A stretch of 64,000 bases of DNA from Pegea sp. RAD2-039 (lineage: Eukaryota; Chordata; Thaliacea; Salpida; Salpidae). The notes beneath the pieces are model-generated. The model was not told the origin of the DNA and ran no database searches. It saw only the letters and a list, made by a program, of their open reading frames with translations. The DNA lies in contig JAQGEQ010000010.1 of assembly GCA_034620365.1 (NCBI GenBank), forward strand, positions 372,001 through 436,000, read 5' to 3'. Shown here one piece after another: positions 13,760 to 26,000 of the stretch. The position numbers were made by a program, and so were the translations under genes. Position 1 is the stretch's first letter. Each line of letters opens with the position of its first letter.

Positions 13760-15490
13760 ATTAAACAAATGCAAAAAAATCAGTTTGCTTCAAAGCTTCT
13801 ACAGCGTCAAGTTTTTTAACTTTACTTTCAGAAACGTCCGAATAAAAAATAACAAAGTTTACGACAAGAATTCAAATCATATACAAATAATTCTGATCAG
13901 ATACCTGCTTTGTTTTTAAGAAAAACTACTTCCTCTTTATCACTACTCTTTTCGCTGCTCTTTAACAGCAATCTGGGCGAGGAACAGTTCCAAAAAAATT
14001 GGAAGAAAGTTATCATTACTCTTATTCATAAAAAGGTCCCAGAAACACTGCATTTAACTACAGACTAGTTTCGCTGTCTTCGATTTCTGCAAAACTGAAG
14101 AACATGTTATTCACAATCATATTACCAGTCATTTGATGGAGCACCATCTAATATCTGATGTCCAGCATGGCTTTGTGAAACGGAGATCTTCCCTGACTCA
14201 ACATCTCACTTTTCTTAATGAGCTTACAGCCCATTGCTAAAGCGTTTGATTCTGTCCCACTCAACAAGCTCATTATTGTATTGCAAAATTTAAAAACCAA
14301 CAGCTTTAACTTAAGGTGGATTAAAGATTACTTATCAGGTAGAATCCAACAAACTCGTGTTGAAAGATCTTTATATACTCCTAGCCAGGCTACCAGTGGT
14401 GTTCCTCAGGGTTCCATTCTAGATCTCTTTCTCTTTTTACCTTTTATTGAAGGCCTCATCTACAGTAGATGATGTTAGTGTGTTTAAGTATCTTGCATTC
14501 CTTCAAAACCTCAAACTGCACTACAAACTGTAGAAAACTGGTCTATGAACTGGAAGCTCAGAATCCAGCCCGCAAAGTCTGAACTTTTAACTTTTTCCCA
14601 TAAGCCAGCTGCAAATTCCTTGAACCATCAATGGATTTATTACTCAACGAATATCTTCGGTTCTAGATCTTGGCATTCTCTATCATCTGACTTTAAATGG
14701 CACAGTTATGATTCCAAAATCTTTGCAAAATCAATTAACCTTGTCTTCCTTATTATAAAGACTTCAATTCTATAGGATCTCTACTTCTTTATGAATCTTT
14801 TCAAATTGTACCTACGTCCAAATCTTGGATACAATGTCAGTGCATGGATGCCATATCAAGTTGATGATATGAAAAAATCGAATCTGTTCAGGCCACATAT
14901 ACGAGATTAGTATGCAGGAAACTTAATATTAAATATGATAGTTATAAACATCGTCTCAGCTTCTTCAATTTAGATACTTTGGAAATTCGACGGATTAAGT
15001 ATGACTTAATTCTTATTTTTAAAATTATCCACAGTTTAATTGACCTTAAATTCGATACTTTCTTTTCCATTAGTCCTTCCCTCAAGTTATATCAACTCAG
15101 ACGACACACATTACATCTTAATAAGCCCATATCACCTGGTACGTTAATCAGAGCAAAATTTTTCTCATACCGCACAACTAGTACTTGGAATCAGCTGCTA
15201 TCAGATATTGACATGTCTGAATCACTCGTGTTGTTCAAGCAGAAGTTGAACCGTTTTAATATTGCCAACATTACAATTTTTAAACTGAATTTTTCCTTTT
15301 TTATACGATTAACATTCTATGTAACTGTTCACTGCTATATGCCTTGAGGACTACTGAAATGCCATGTGTTACATCTTTTTCTTTCTATATTTCTAACTTA
15401 ATAGATGTTATTTGTGAGAATGTGTATTAGCGAGAAGTGTTTTCTTCAGGAACCCTTCTTCGCATTTATTGAAATAAAAGTTCTGATAGA
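13760..15490 (+). mobile_element. Decayed LINE (CR1/Jockey-like) retrotransposon, copy 1
   Basis: Reverse-transcriptase fragments run in order but in several frames. An N-terminal stretch near 13880-14035 includes NWKKVIITLIHKK. Then come KAFDSVPLNKLIIVLQ and SGVPQGSI near 14238-14420. The thumb and C-terminal part (LRRHTLHL, SPGTLIRA, STWNQLL) lies at 14979-15290. The catalytic YADD segment is missing: sequence jumps from DDVSVFK to the region downstream, a deletion relative to copy 2. Stops and frameshifts make it non-functional. It ends near a GCATTTATTGAAATAAAAG tail that resembles the 3' end of the copies at 37.3 and 60.3 kb. Confidence 0.85.
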
Positions 15491-16539
15491 ATTTGATCGG
15501 CTTATTTTATTATTATATATTTTGTAATGTTAAAGTTATTTGTAAGATTAATGTTATATTGAGTTGAAATTTTATCAATTGCCTTATACTTTTATTGCAA
15601 CTATTAAAAGCAAGATAATTGTTATATTTTTTCCTGATTACATCTTTTACTCATGCTCGTCTGAGATAATTTTTTGTTTTATCAAATATCTATCCGTTTT
15701 TAGCTCACGAATGATTTTAGAATATCTTATAATTCACTTTCATGTTTAGACTGATAGTAAACAGCTGTTATTGTTGAGTATTCTTTTTCTGAAGTGTTAT
15801 AAAATATTTACATTATTTCTTGAAATCAACCAGATAGCAAATTAGTTTCTAAAAAATCTCATCGAATTCTGTTGATATGAGAAATAGTTTAATAGTGTAT
15901 TTGTTCATATCTAATTTCTGCATTATCTCCTTTACTCTTACACATCAACTTAGGAGTTTATCACATAAAATTATTTGTTGGAGTCATTTAGTAGAGTCAA
16001 ATTAATTTTTGTTTTTAAGATAACTTTACATTTGTAAGTATTCAAAATATAAGTTTTACTAGTTTTTGCTGAAAATATAAATTTATTAAAAAACTAATGT
16101 TATGAATTAAATATATTAACTCAGCATTTTTTAATCATGTTCTTGTTTATAACTGCGTACAAAATTCTTTTTATGTTGTTACTACACAAAATTGGATTAA
16201 AAAAGTTAAACATATACATCAATAGAATCACGAATTCATTAACTTACTTAGCCACCAAAAAGAAGAAAACTGAATATATACTTTATGATTACTTTCTATA
16301 TTTGTTCAATGTATAACCTGAAGTCTAAAATTAAATTTTGTAAAAACAAACATCACAGACAAAAACGAAACACGACTTGTAAGTTTTTATCAAAAATAGA
16401 TATAGCTATTTAGATTTCAAACTTACTTGTGTGCTTAACATAACAGTCCAAATGAACAAACAGAATACAAATTTAAATGAGCGCAACCTAACTCGAACTT
16501 TGTTTAAATAACATGCTGTCTTGTAAATACCAATGAACT
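15491..16539. other. Intergenic, nothing recognised
   Basis: AT-rich spacer between the LINE fragment and the small membrane-protein gene. I see no supported feature. Confidence 0.5.
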
Positions 16540-16956
16540 TTAAGCTTCAAGAGAGTTTCTGTCTCTGCTACATCTATCAGCAGTTAGGGCTGTTGTTGCA
16601 TAAGCAACAACCATAATGAGGACGCAAGCAGCTAATTCTTCAAGAACAAAGTCTTGTCCACCAATGAATCCGATATCAGTGTTTCTATTTGATTTTTTGC
16701 TTATAGATTTCTTTTCACCACTTGCTTTTAGACTTTTTTTCACCTGTGAATTTTCTATAAGAGTTTTTTCAGAGTGTTTTTTAGCTTGGAAATTTTGTTT
16801 ACGAAACTTCTTGAGGTATTTTTCTTTTGAAATAATTCGTTTTAAAAGTAGTGGTGATGTAGTTGCATCTTTAAAAGTAAATGTCATTACTTTTGATGTT
16901 TCAGTAGCAGTGATTGAAGTTGAGAGATTGATAAAGAACAGAATAAATATAAACAT
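16540..16956 (-). CDS. Small signal-peptide and transmembrane protein, 138 aa, unknown family
   Basis: A single open frame encodes 138 residues. It starts with a signal peptide (FIFILFFINLSTSITAT), followed by a Ser/Thr stretch and a very basic segment (residues 38-92, many KK pairs). After GFIGGQDF comes a membrane helix (AACVLIMVVAYATTAL) and a short cytoplasmic tail with CSRDRNS. That is a type I single-pass layout. The ATG sits directly after TATTTTACAG, an acceptor-like site, so the coding part may be one exon behind a 5' UTR intron or a trans-splice site. The opposite strand is also open here (16616-17020) but has no comparable structure. I do not recognise the family. Basic pairs could alternatively be processing sites of a membrane-tethered peptide precursor. 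Confidence 0.5.
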   Translation of the reverse strand: MFIFILFFINLSTSITATETSKVMTFTFKDATTSPLLLKRIISKEKYLKKFRKQNFQAKKHSEKTLIENSQVKKSLKASGEKKSISKKSNRNTDIGFIGGQDFVLEELAACVLIMVVAYATTALTADRCSRDRNSLEA

Positions 16957-17040
16957 CTGTAAAATAGATCATTGCATCAAAAAACAGAAAAAAGCTTTGA
17001 TTACAAAAAGTCTTCAATAAAATACGTTTTCTATTTAGAA

Positions 17041-18590
17041 AAATGATCGAAATAAATGTAATTGTTTTAGTTCATCATTTAAAAAGGTGAATTTTGTTTT
17101 AAAATTTTTTTTAATAACACATGAAGTTTAAGATAGGTAAACAGAAGTGAAAAAACATTTTGATTTTCCAAATTTATCTTGCAATATTTTAACATTTTTA
17201 AACATAAATTCATTTAAATTATTTAAACCCATTCAAAATAATCGAATTTAAAACAACATCAAACTTATTTTTTATGAATGGTCACTACAAAGTATTTTAA
17301 AGATAAGTACGTACAAAAATAATCTATCAAATCAATGCAAATTCTGCTTGGCAGCTGGATTATTATCGACATTTAAATGTTCAAACCATTGATTTGAACA
17401 GAGTTTGTCACGCCTAGATCTCGTAAATATTTGAATAATCAATAATTGGCTAAAATGGTCTTTTCAATAGGGCGTGAATAACAAAAGTTTTTAAAGACGG
17501 ATTTATTTAAGCAAGTTTGTAGCTATCTATTGAATAAGTTTTGAATTATATGTCTATTATATATATGAATTTATTCTTATATAATTTAAATTAGTAAATA
17601 TTTACTGGTTAAAGAAGTCAGCCACACTTTCTTTATTCTTTATTTTCTATACATAATTTTTCATCTCATTTTTACAGCAACCATATCATAGGATATTTCA
17701 ATAAAAATACTCTTTTCTGGTTTTTATGTTTGAAAAAAAAAGTTTTTAAGAAAAAAAAACTGTTCATATCTATCGGTTCAATAAAGTTTTTAGGTTAATC
17801 CAAAATAATATCCTTATATATAAAAAACTATATTAAAATTAAATCTATTTTTTAAGCAAATTTAAAGTATTAAATAGATGACAAGCAGATTGAAGATAAT
17901 TACTGTTTAGTTTTGCTAATTAAACCCTAAACAGGATTTTGTACAAAATTGATACGGTTAGACATACAAACAGATATTTAAGCCTATTTTAATCTTTTTT
18001 AGTACTTTTATGGTTGTAGTGAAACTAATAAAGTTTTTTATAATTTAAAGTCAATACCAGCTGACAAAAATTACTTTCAAGCATAAATTAACATTTTGTG
18101 GCTACCATGACAAATGAAATTATCAAAAAATTATCAAATAAGGCTTCAAAATAAACAGCAAGCGATAAATTTAGTTTGGGTTTAGACTGTGTCATTTTGA
18201 TCATAATAATATGAGAAAAAACTGCTTAGATTTTCATATGAAAGAAATATGTTTGTAAATTTATTTCAAAAAATTTAAACGTATTTAGAAAATAAAAATG
18301 TTTATTTATAAATATTTAGGTAATAAAATTTTTTAGAACTTATTAAAACAGCAATTTACAAATAATCATTTATATTAGAAGATTAGTATAATTACGATTG
18401 TGTACAATTATTCAACTAATTGAATTTAAAACTAAAAAATTACAACTGCATCAAAAAGTTGTTGAAGCAATTGAGTTTATCGTTTATTAAAAAAAAGGTC
18501 GAAAAACAAAATGTTTACATTATCAAATATACTGGGAGGATATGTTAGCAAACTAAATACCATAAAAGCTTTAGATTTATAAAATCAATA
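17041..18590. other. Intergenic, nothing recognised
   Basis: AT-rich DNA rich in A and T homopolymer runs. No coding or RNA signal can be supported. Confidence 0.5.
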
Positions 18591-18596
18591 AACCTT

Positions 18597-18731
18597 TTAA
18601 CCACTTTTTATTAAGTAAAGCTCAAAGAATAGTTTAGCTACTTTGAAGTTTACATTTAAAGGTTCTTCAGAAAGAGTGAAAATTGATCAACTTACCAAAC
18701 ATTGTGAGCATCGCGTCATCTACTAAGTCTT
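18597..18731 (-). other. Possible last two exons of an unrecognised minus-strand gene
   Basis: A 36-bp block (18696-18731) preceded by TATTTAG reads DLVDDAMLTMF and ends at a consensus donor GTAAGTTG. Downstream, either of two AG acceptors continues in the same frame through VAKLFFELYLIKSG to a TAA at 18597-18599. Using the nearer AG gives an intron of only about 31 bp; the farther one gives about 55 bp, like those of the kinesin gene. I could not find a convincing upstream exon in phase, so this may be a relic or chance. Confidence 0.25.
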
Positions 18732-18899
18732 CTAAATATCTCCTTTAAACCAAAAAACACAAAATTGCCTACTCAACAAGTGACTCAAAAATTGTATTAA
18801 ACTTATCCAAAAATGTAAAGAAGTTAAAATAGGGAGATTCAAAAAAAGAAAAAAAGTTGTTGGCTTGATGTTGCTAGTCATAAATACTAACCTCTTATG

Positions 18900-19985
18900 T
18901 ACTTCGACAACTTGATGAACTAACAGATGCCAGGCGATGAATGGACGATACCACTGCGTGTTATGACTTCTCGTGAAAAAGAAATGAGGGAAGAAAAAGC
19001 AAAAGATGAAAGTATGAAATAGTTGATCAATAAATTATTCAAGGAGTAACTGAATTGTGAAAGTAATTGTGATCACTCATAAAAGTTTTCATATTTAAAA
19101 GATGCTGATCTAATTCACCCTTTGATTCAGATTGAATGAATTCAGTTGTATAGAAACAATTTTTAAAAAATAGTTTAAACGTCTTTTCATTTTTCAGAAG
19201 AACCCTTTTACTTTGTCGTTACTTTTACAGCATGCAAAATTCATTAGAAAGATTTTTTCTTGTCTTGACTTATTTAAATTGATACTTTCTTCAGTGTACA
19301 TGCTTTTGTATCGTTCAAAAACCAGCTATTCTATATATTTTGTTATATATAAGTATAAATAACAGGGTTGATGCATCAACATTACTGTGAAGAAAACTGA
19401 TGTTTCACATCACTATAGTTCGCAAATGACGATGTTACGGCACTTAAATTTAAAAAACAACCACAAAAGTTTAACCAACAAAATTCTTTGAATTAAGAAT
19501 AAAAGCAAATAAAATATGACAACAATCATTAGAATATGTACAATACTAGACATGAAAAGTGTGCTTTGTATGATGATGTATATGTTGGAAATACTTTTAA
19601 ATAATCAGCAAATCGCTAATTACTGGATCGTAATTTAGTTTAAAGCGACATATAGTTGGAAATGTATTTAGATTGAAATATTTTTAAGAATACATCAGCT
19701 GATTTAACTTAATTAGGGTGAAACTAGAGTTCTATATGATGCAGTAAGTCTCAGATCATGTAATCTCATTATCAAAATTGTCAATATTTTTGTGACTTGT
19801 TTTACAAATTAAGTACTAAGAAGTTTTTTATACAAGTTGATCTAATTCTTTTTATTAAAGCTAGCTAAACTCTACAAACAGCAGACAAAGATCAGTTGAC
19901 TACTGGTTCAAAGGACATTTTAGTAAGTTTGATCTCTGCATCAGAAGAAACTATTTTGCTGCTGAAACTAAGAGAGGGTAGAAAA
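18900..19985. other. Exon-like fragments of unclear strand
   Basis: Two short stretches have coding-like composition but no assignable gene. At about 18932-19012 the plus strand reads PGDEWTIPLRVMTSREKEM between an AG and a GT. At about 19868-19999 the plus strand is open from an AG to a TAA through DKDQLTTGSKDILVSLI, while the minus strand offers a competing block (SSKIVSSDAEIKLTKMSFE) behind a pyrimidine-rich acceptor. They could be remnants of a gene or transposon. Confidence 0.2.
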
Positions 19986-20016
19986 AAAACGATGGAATAA
20001 TTTGCGTAAAATACAA

Positions 20017-20022
20017 TTTATT
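20017..20022 (-). terminator. AATAAA polyadenylation signal of the kinesin gene
   Basis: On the minus strand AATAAA lies 64 bp after the predicted TGA stop of the kinesin gene. This supports the assigned 3' end. Confidence 0.6.
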
Positions 20023-20085
20023 TAAAAAGGCGACAAAGCAATGGAAAGTGGTGAAAGTGAAAAAAGAAATCAATTTGAGATTGAT

Positions 20086-23000
20086 TCACTTGGTGCTTGT
20101 AGTTTCGAAGAGATGCAAGACTGTAAACGAAAATAGAGATGATAAGGCTGAAAATAATCGAAAAATAACTTACTTTTAGGAAATACCGTCTTTTCAGCTT
20201 GACCTGGAAAGAAATAATTAATATGCATTTAAAAGTAGCGACTTAAACATACCGCCGCACTCTAATCTATACTCTTCGATATCAGAGGAGCTTATATGAG
20301 CGGTAACCATACGGTCGGCTCGTACGAAGTAATTTCGTATATGATTCAAACGTTCGCCGTTGTCACTGAAACAATCAAAGTGAACGAGGAAAATACAAAG
20401 GAGGTGGGAAGACTCACTTAAAGTAGGTGTTTAGCTGCTTAAGACATCTCGCTTTGGAACGGAGCCAGTCGAATTGGGCACTTGCATCATGGGTAGGTTC
20501 AGGTGTAGTTAAAAATAGATGGGGACTAAGATGTGAAGCAGCAGATCGAGTACGTCGGGCTAGAAGATCAAAGATTAGAAAGAATTACCTACAGATCAGC
20601 AGTTTTACTTACTATTTGAAATTGTCAACAAAGAGTTGAAATCTGCAAAAAAAGATTAAGAAAATCTAGAGATGAACAAACTGATGCTGTGGTTACCTTT
20701 GATCACAATCTCTCTGGATGCGACAACATCAGCAAATTTATCAGCTGTCAAAAGATCAATTTAAGGGACACATGGAGAGATGTTAGTAGAGACTTACTGT
20801 GACCGGTTTGGTATCTATTAACGATTTCTTTACCACCAGCATCGTTTGTGCGTTCCGCCACTTTTGCAAAGTTATTAAACTTCCATATTCGATTTTCAGA
20901 GGTGTTGATCCCACTTTCATAAAAGTCACTGAGAAAGATTGAAAATAAGATCAAGTTGAAGAAGAGAGCAATGAACTTACAAAAGTTTCTTGAAATTGTC
21001 GATTTTTTTTTCAACAAGAGCTGAATGAAAATAATGAGATCAGTTAAGTGGATGTGAAGATGACAACAAACCTTTCAGTTCTTCAATTCGATCTTCTTTT
21101 TTTTTAACTTCGGTTTTTCTAAAATATCGAATATTTGAATATGCGAAGCTTACAACGCTTGGGTCACTTACTTTGGGAATTTACTGGCTTCCGGTTGATT
21201 GTCACTTTCATTTATCTACAAATAATCAATTCAATCGAGACTGATACCTAGCGATCACTACAACAACCTACCTTTCTTTTACTCTCAGCTTTTACCAGGT
21301 TCCCAGAAGTGCTTGGCACCTCATCGACTTTTGAAAGATTCTTTGAAACAATTTGATTAGAAACGAAATTTTTAGCCAATAGACAAAGATTCAAACCAAC
21401 CTGCTTTAGTTCCAATTGTTTATTAAGACTTGAGTTCAACTTACGAAGTTCATTCACAGAGCTATTTGATTCAGTTTGAACTCTCACTATCTCGTTTTGC
21501 TGATAAAAAATTGAACCAACTTATTTATGATAAAGTTGAACAAATTTGGAGCCAATTTGAAACTTACGAAAAATTCGATCTTCTGCTTCAGTGTTAAACA
21601 TTCGTTTTCATTTGCTTCTTTCTAAACATTAAACAATTCGTCGATATTCGAATATAGAATTTGTAATAAAAAATTTTAACAAGTACCATCTGTTGAAGAC
21701 CTTGAATTTTATTTTCAAATTCCTTTTTTAATTGATGATGCAAATTTGTCATCTCATTCAACTCATTTACTTTAGCCAAGTAGTTTTCTCTCTAATAAAA
21801 GTAAATTAGATGAATCGATAATAATTACGATAAATGCTCCTACGTGGTATTTGATTTCTTTCTTCAATTGTTCATCATTTTGGATTGATGATTTCAACTA
21901 AAAAATAAAACTTAAATTAGATAAATAAAGAGAGAAGATACCAGCTGACTTTCAAATCTTTTTCGACCAGTTTATCTTTGAGTTGATGCAATTCTTTCAT
22001 TGACATCTTTGTTTTCTCTTTTTCTTCATTCACAACCTTTTCTGTTTCGCTTTCCTACCACACCAATCTCGATTAAATCAACTTGGAATGATTACAACTT
22101 CGACAAACCTTCTCAGCCAAGGCCTTGTGGAGTTCTTCAATTTTCTTCTTGCTGCTTTCAACCTGAGACATTGGAGAAAATGATGAAATGTTTGAGGTTT
22201 ATTTGAATCTAACCTCTTCTAGAGCTTGCATCTTCTGATTACTTTCCTTCTCTCGCGCCAAACGTAATCTTTTGTTTTCAAGAGAACTAGATCTTTCTTG
22301 ATATTCCTGAGAAGAATTAATGTGATAAACAGTTGAAGACGAGAACATCTGAAACCTTTTCGCGAAGCTCCTTTTCAAGACTCTCAACTTGAACGTTAGT
22401 TTGGAAAAGCTGAACAGTTTCAAGATTAAAAGATTAAATTTCATGCTACATTTTCAACTTACTTTCATTTCTAAATCCGTGGTCTTCTTCTTCTCTTCTT
22501 CTGTATCCCTTCTAATACGTTGTTCCATTTTTTGCTATAAGACAAAAGATTTAAATCGACTGCAGCTAGCTGATTGGTCAAATACACTTACTGTGTCAAG
22601 ATGGAATTTTTCCCGTAGTGTTTTCGTTTTTGCGAGGAATTCTTCTACAACAGCTGCGTTTTTCTGCTCTGCCTCAGCAAGAGCTGCTTTTAATTCTTCA
22701 ACTTGAGCTGAGTCAACTTGTTGCATCGGCTTCATCTTGCTCAATCGTTCACATTCCTGCTGAGCTTCATCAAGTTGATCTCTCAACTTAATCATCTCGA
22801 TCTTTTTCGCTCCTTCATCTAATCTCAGTCGTTCATAATCCTCTTCAATCTGATCTACTCTTTTCTTCAAACTATCTTTTTCACGAGCAGAATTTTCGAG
22901 TTCAGCAACTTTCTCTTTGATCTCAATCTGGATCAGTTCACATTCTTGACTTTTGCGAACCACTTCATACTTCAAACTTTTGATTTCTTCTTCTGCTCCT

Positions 23001-26000
23001 TTGATTTCTTCACGCAGCTCATCAACAACACCTGAAGCTACTTTTTCCTTACCCACTGCATCTTCACACTGCTTTTGGGCCAGCGTAGCAGAACGTTCAT
23101 GATCGCAAACCACATGTTCCAAGTGCTTGATCCGATTTTCAAGTGTTGCTTTGTTTTCTAATTCTTGATTATAATTGGAATACAAAATAATATATTGTTT
23201 TTCAGATTCAGAAAGATCTTCTGTGTCTTCTAACAGCGAGAAGCGTCGGTTGAAGTCAACTTCGGTCGAAGCACATATCTTCATATCATCAAGACTACTT
23301 TGAAGCTCTCTGTTCTTCACCATCAAATCTTCTTTCACTTTTTTCACATCCGATAAACTGGATGTGAGATCATCTACTTTAGCTTCTAACAAATCTTTTT
23401 TGACGAGGAACCTCTCATTTTCTTCAGTTTTAGAAACAACAAGCTCATCATATTTGACTTGCAACTTATTAGACAGCTCTTGAAGTCTTACCAACTCTGC
23501 ATCTTTACCTTCAAATTCTTTTTTGTAATCTTTTATTTCGTTTTCTAAAACTTCTCTTTCAGTTTCCAAACACTTTACACAGTTGTTCATTCTCTTGACT
23601 GACAATTCAAGATCTTCAATCTCATTTTTCAGTGCATCTACATCCACAGCTCCTTTATTCGCTTGCTCCTTCTTCGTTGCTTCAAGCTTCTTATTTAGTT
23701 GATCAATTTCTTCTTGTTCACTTTCAATCTTCAACCGAAGTCTTTTCACTTCTTCATCTTGTATTCTCTTGATCTTTATCATCTCTTCTTCATAAACTGA
23801 ATACTTCTTATGTGATTCATCTAGCTGTGATTGACAGATTGACAAGTCATCTGACAGCTTAGCAATTTGCTGATGAAGCTCTTCAATATGTCCTTGTTTT
23901 TCTTGGATAACTTCTTCCCACTTTTTCTCCGCCTCTTCTCTTATTTTTATTTCTTTTTCTTTATCTTCAATCATTTGTTGCTTTAAATCAGTTTCTTGTT
24001 CTTTCAAACGAATCATCAGATTGTGATTAAAAGTCTTCAAGGCTTCAGCATTTACATCATTTGCCTTCTCTAAATCTTTCTCGATAGATGTCACCCGAGT
24101 GTTGGCATCAGATAACTGCTTCTCTAGGTTACTTTTCATTTCCACATAAGCAGCTAGCTCTTCTCGACAAATAGCGATGGTGTCATCATGAGAAGCAATC
24201 TGATTGCGTAATTCATCCATCTGCTTGTTCAAATCAATCTTTTGATCTTTTAACTCTTCAATAGTCGCTTGGAGGTTGATGCATTCATCCATTTTACTTT
24301 TAACATCACCTTTCAGTGATTCCAAATCATTTTCAGCAAGTATTTGCTTCTCAATAAGCATCTGGTTCTCATCTTGCAGAACTGAATATCTTTTCTCAAC
24401 TTCTTCATGCTTTGTGTACAAGAGGATGAAGTTTTGTTCCAGCTCTTCATTCTTTTTGGTGATGTCTTCCATCATTTCTACATCTTCAGAGCAACTGACG
24501 ACAGATTCTTCAGTTTGAGAGCAATCACTAGTCATCTCTTTTGACATCAGCTTCAAATAATCAGTTTCAACTTCTTTTAATTTGACAATCACTTCCATTT
24601 TCTGCTTCACTTCATCTTGCAAATCTTTGATCTTTATTTCAGCTTGATCCTCGCTGTCATTTAGACTTTTTAGCTGATCTGAAAATGATGAAAATCACGT
24701 GATAAGAAACAAAGTTTCAAAACAAAATGAAAATACCTATCAACACACCTTGCAACATGGTAATCTGCTCCTTACAATCAGACACCACCTCATTGATATC
24801 GTTCAACTGACATCTATAAGTACACTCGACGTCATTCAAACGGATTTTCTTTTCCTCCACCAATTTCATCTGTTGTACAAGTTTCTCCGATGTTATCATT
24901 AACTCTTCTTTCAACTCTTCAACCTTCTTGCTCTCTGCTTCCTTTTCAGCCTGAACTACTCCAAAATCAATCATTAAATGAGATCTTTGAGGTAATTTAT
25001 TCATACCTCTGCCAAGCTTTTCGTTGACTAATTTATCGGCATCTGAAGACCTGCTACTTGACAGTTTCCAAATGAGTTTTCTGATTAAGAACACTTTGAA
25101 ATGATTGAAAGACAATGCGAGGGAGACAAACCTGACTCTTCAACTCATCCAGCTCACTTTGCAACCTGTTTCTCAACTGATCAGTGATATCCTTTTCAGA
25201 TTCAACTTTCAACAGCATCTTCTTCGTCTCATTCAGCTTTAAATCAATCAATTATTATCGAGACAAGAAGCCAATCACCAACCTTTAAATTCAATTCTTC
25301 TATCTCTTTGTTTGCTCTAGCTCTTTCTCGGGACCAGTCCTCATCTATCGAGCGCTTGCTCGTCTCTGACTCTTCTAGCTTCTGGATTAAATGCATCTCT
25401 TTGTTGCTTTCAGCCAGCAGGGCATCCTTTACTTGATCTGCGTTCTTCTTCAAACTAATATTTCTGCAAAGTTGAAAATTTGGAAAATGTCTTCTAAATA
25501 TCTGCAGCAACTCACTCAGCAGATAACTCTTCAATCTCTTTTTTGTAAGCAGCAAGCATGCCCTCAGCTACATCCCGCTCATCATGAGCAGCCTCCATGT
25601 TATTTATTTGAGTAGCAAGCTGCTGGTTGTCAGTTTGAAGTTTACTGACTTCCATTTGCAGACAATTGTTCTTTTCCTTCTCCGATTCTAGATGAGACTT
25701 GGCAGCTAACATCTCATTCTTCAGATCTTTCATTTGCTCTTAGATAAAAGATTAATCATGTGATAACAGACAAGAAGATCACGAGGAGCACCTTCAACCC
25801 AGATGTCTTCAACCATCTCAGTTTGAACCTGACGATCAGTGGATAGAAATTTAATAGACGAAGTGTTCATATCACATGTCTCCACCGCTGACAACACCTT
25901 CTCTTCTTGACGTGGTTCCCTGACAACAACTTTTTCATCATCAGCAATACACAGCAAGCAACTCACCTCTCATTTTGAGCTTTTAAAAGATCCAACTCGC

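Noticed and set aside
16616..17020. 134-codon open frame on the plus strand opposite the small membrane protein
   Set aside because: Rich in Phe, Ser, Cys and Leu, with no domain order; the minus strand has a signal peptide and a membrane helix in sensible places.
20427..20639. 70-codon plus-strand frame with Arg-rich end
   Set aside because: Lies opposite the last exons of the kinesin gene, which join in phase to a stop followed by a polyadenylation signal.
22389..22706. Plus-strand frame within the kinesin coiled coil (also 24276-24518)
   Set aside because: Ser/Phe-rich antisense of Glu/Lys-rich coiled-coil codons.
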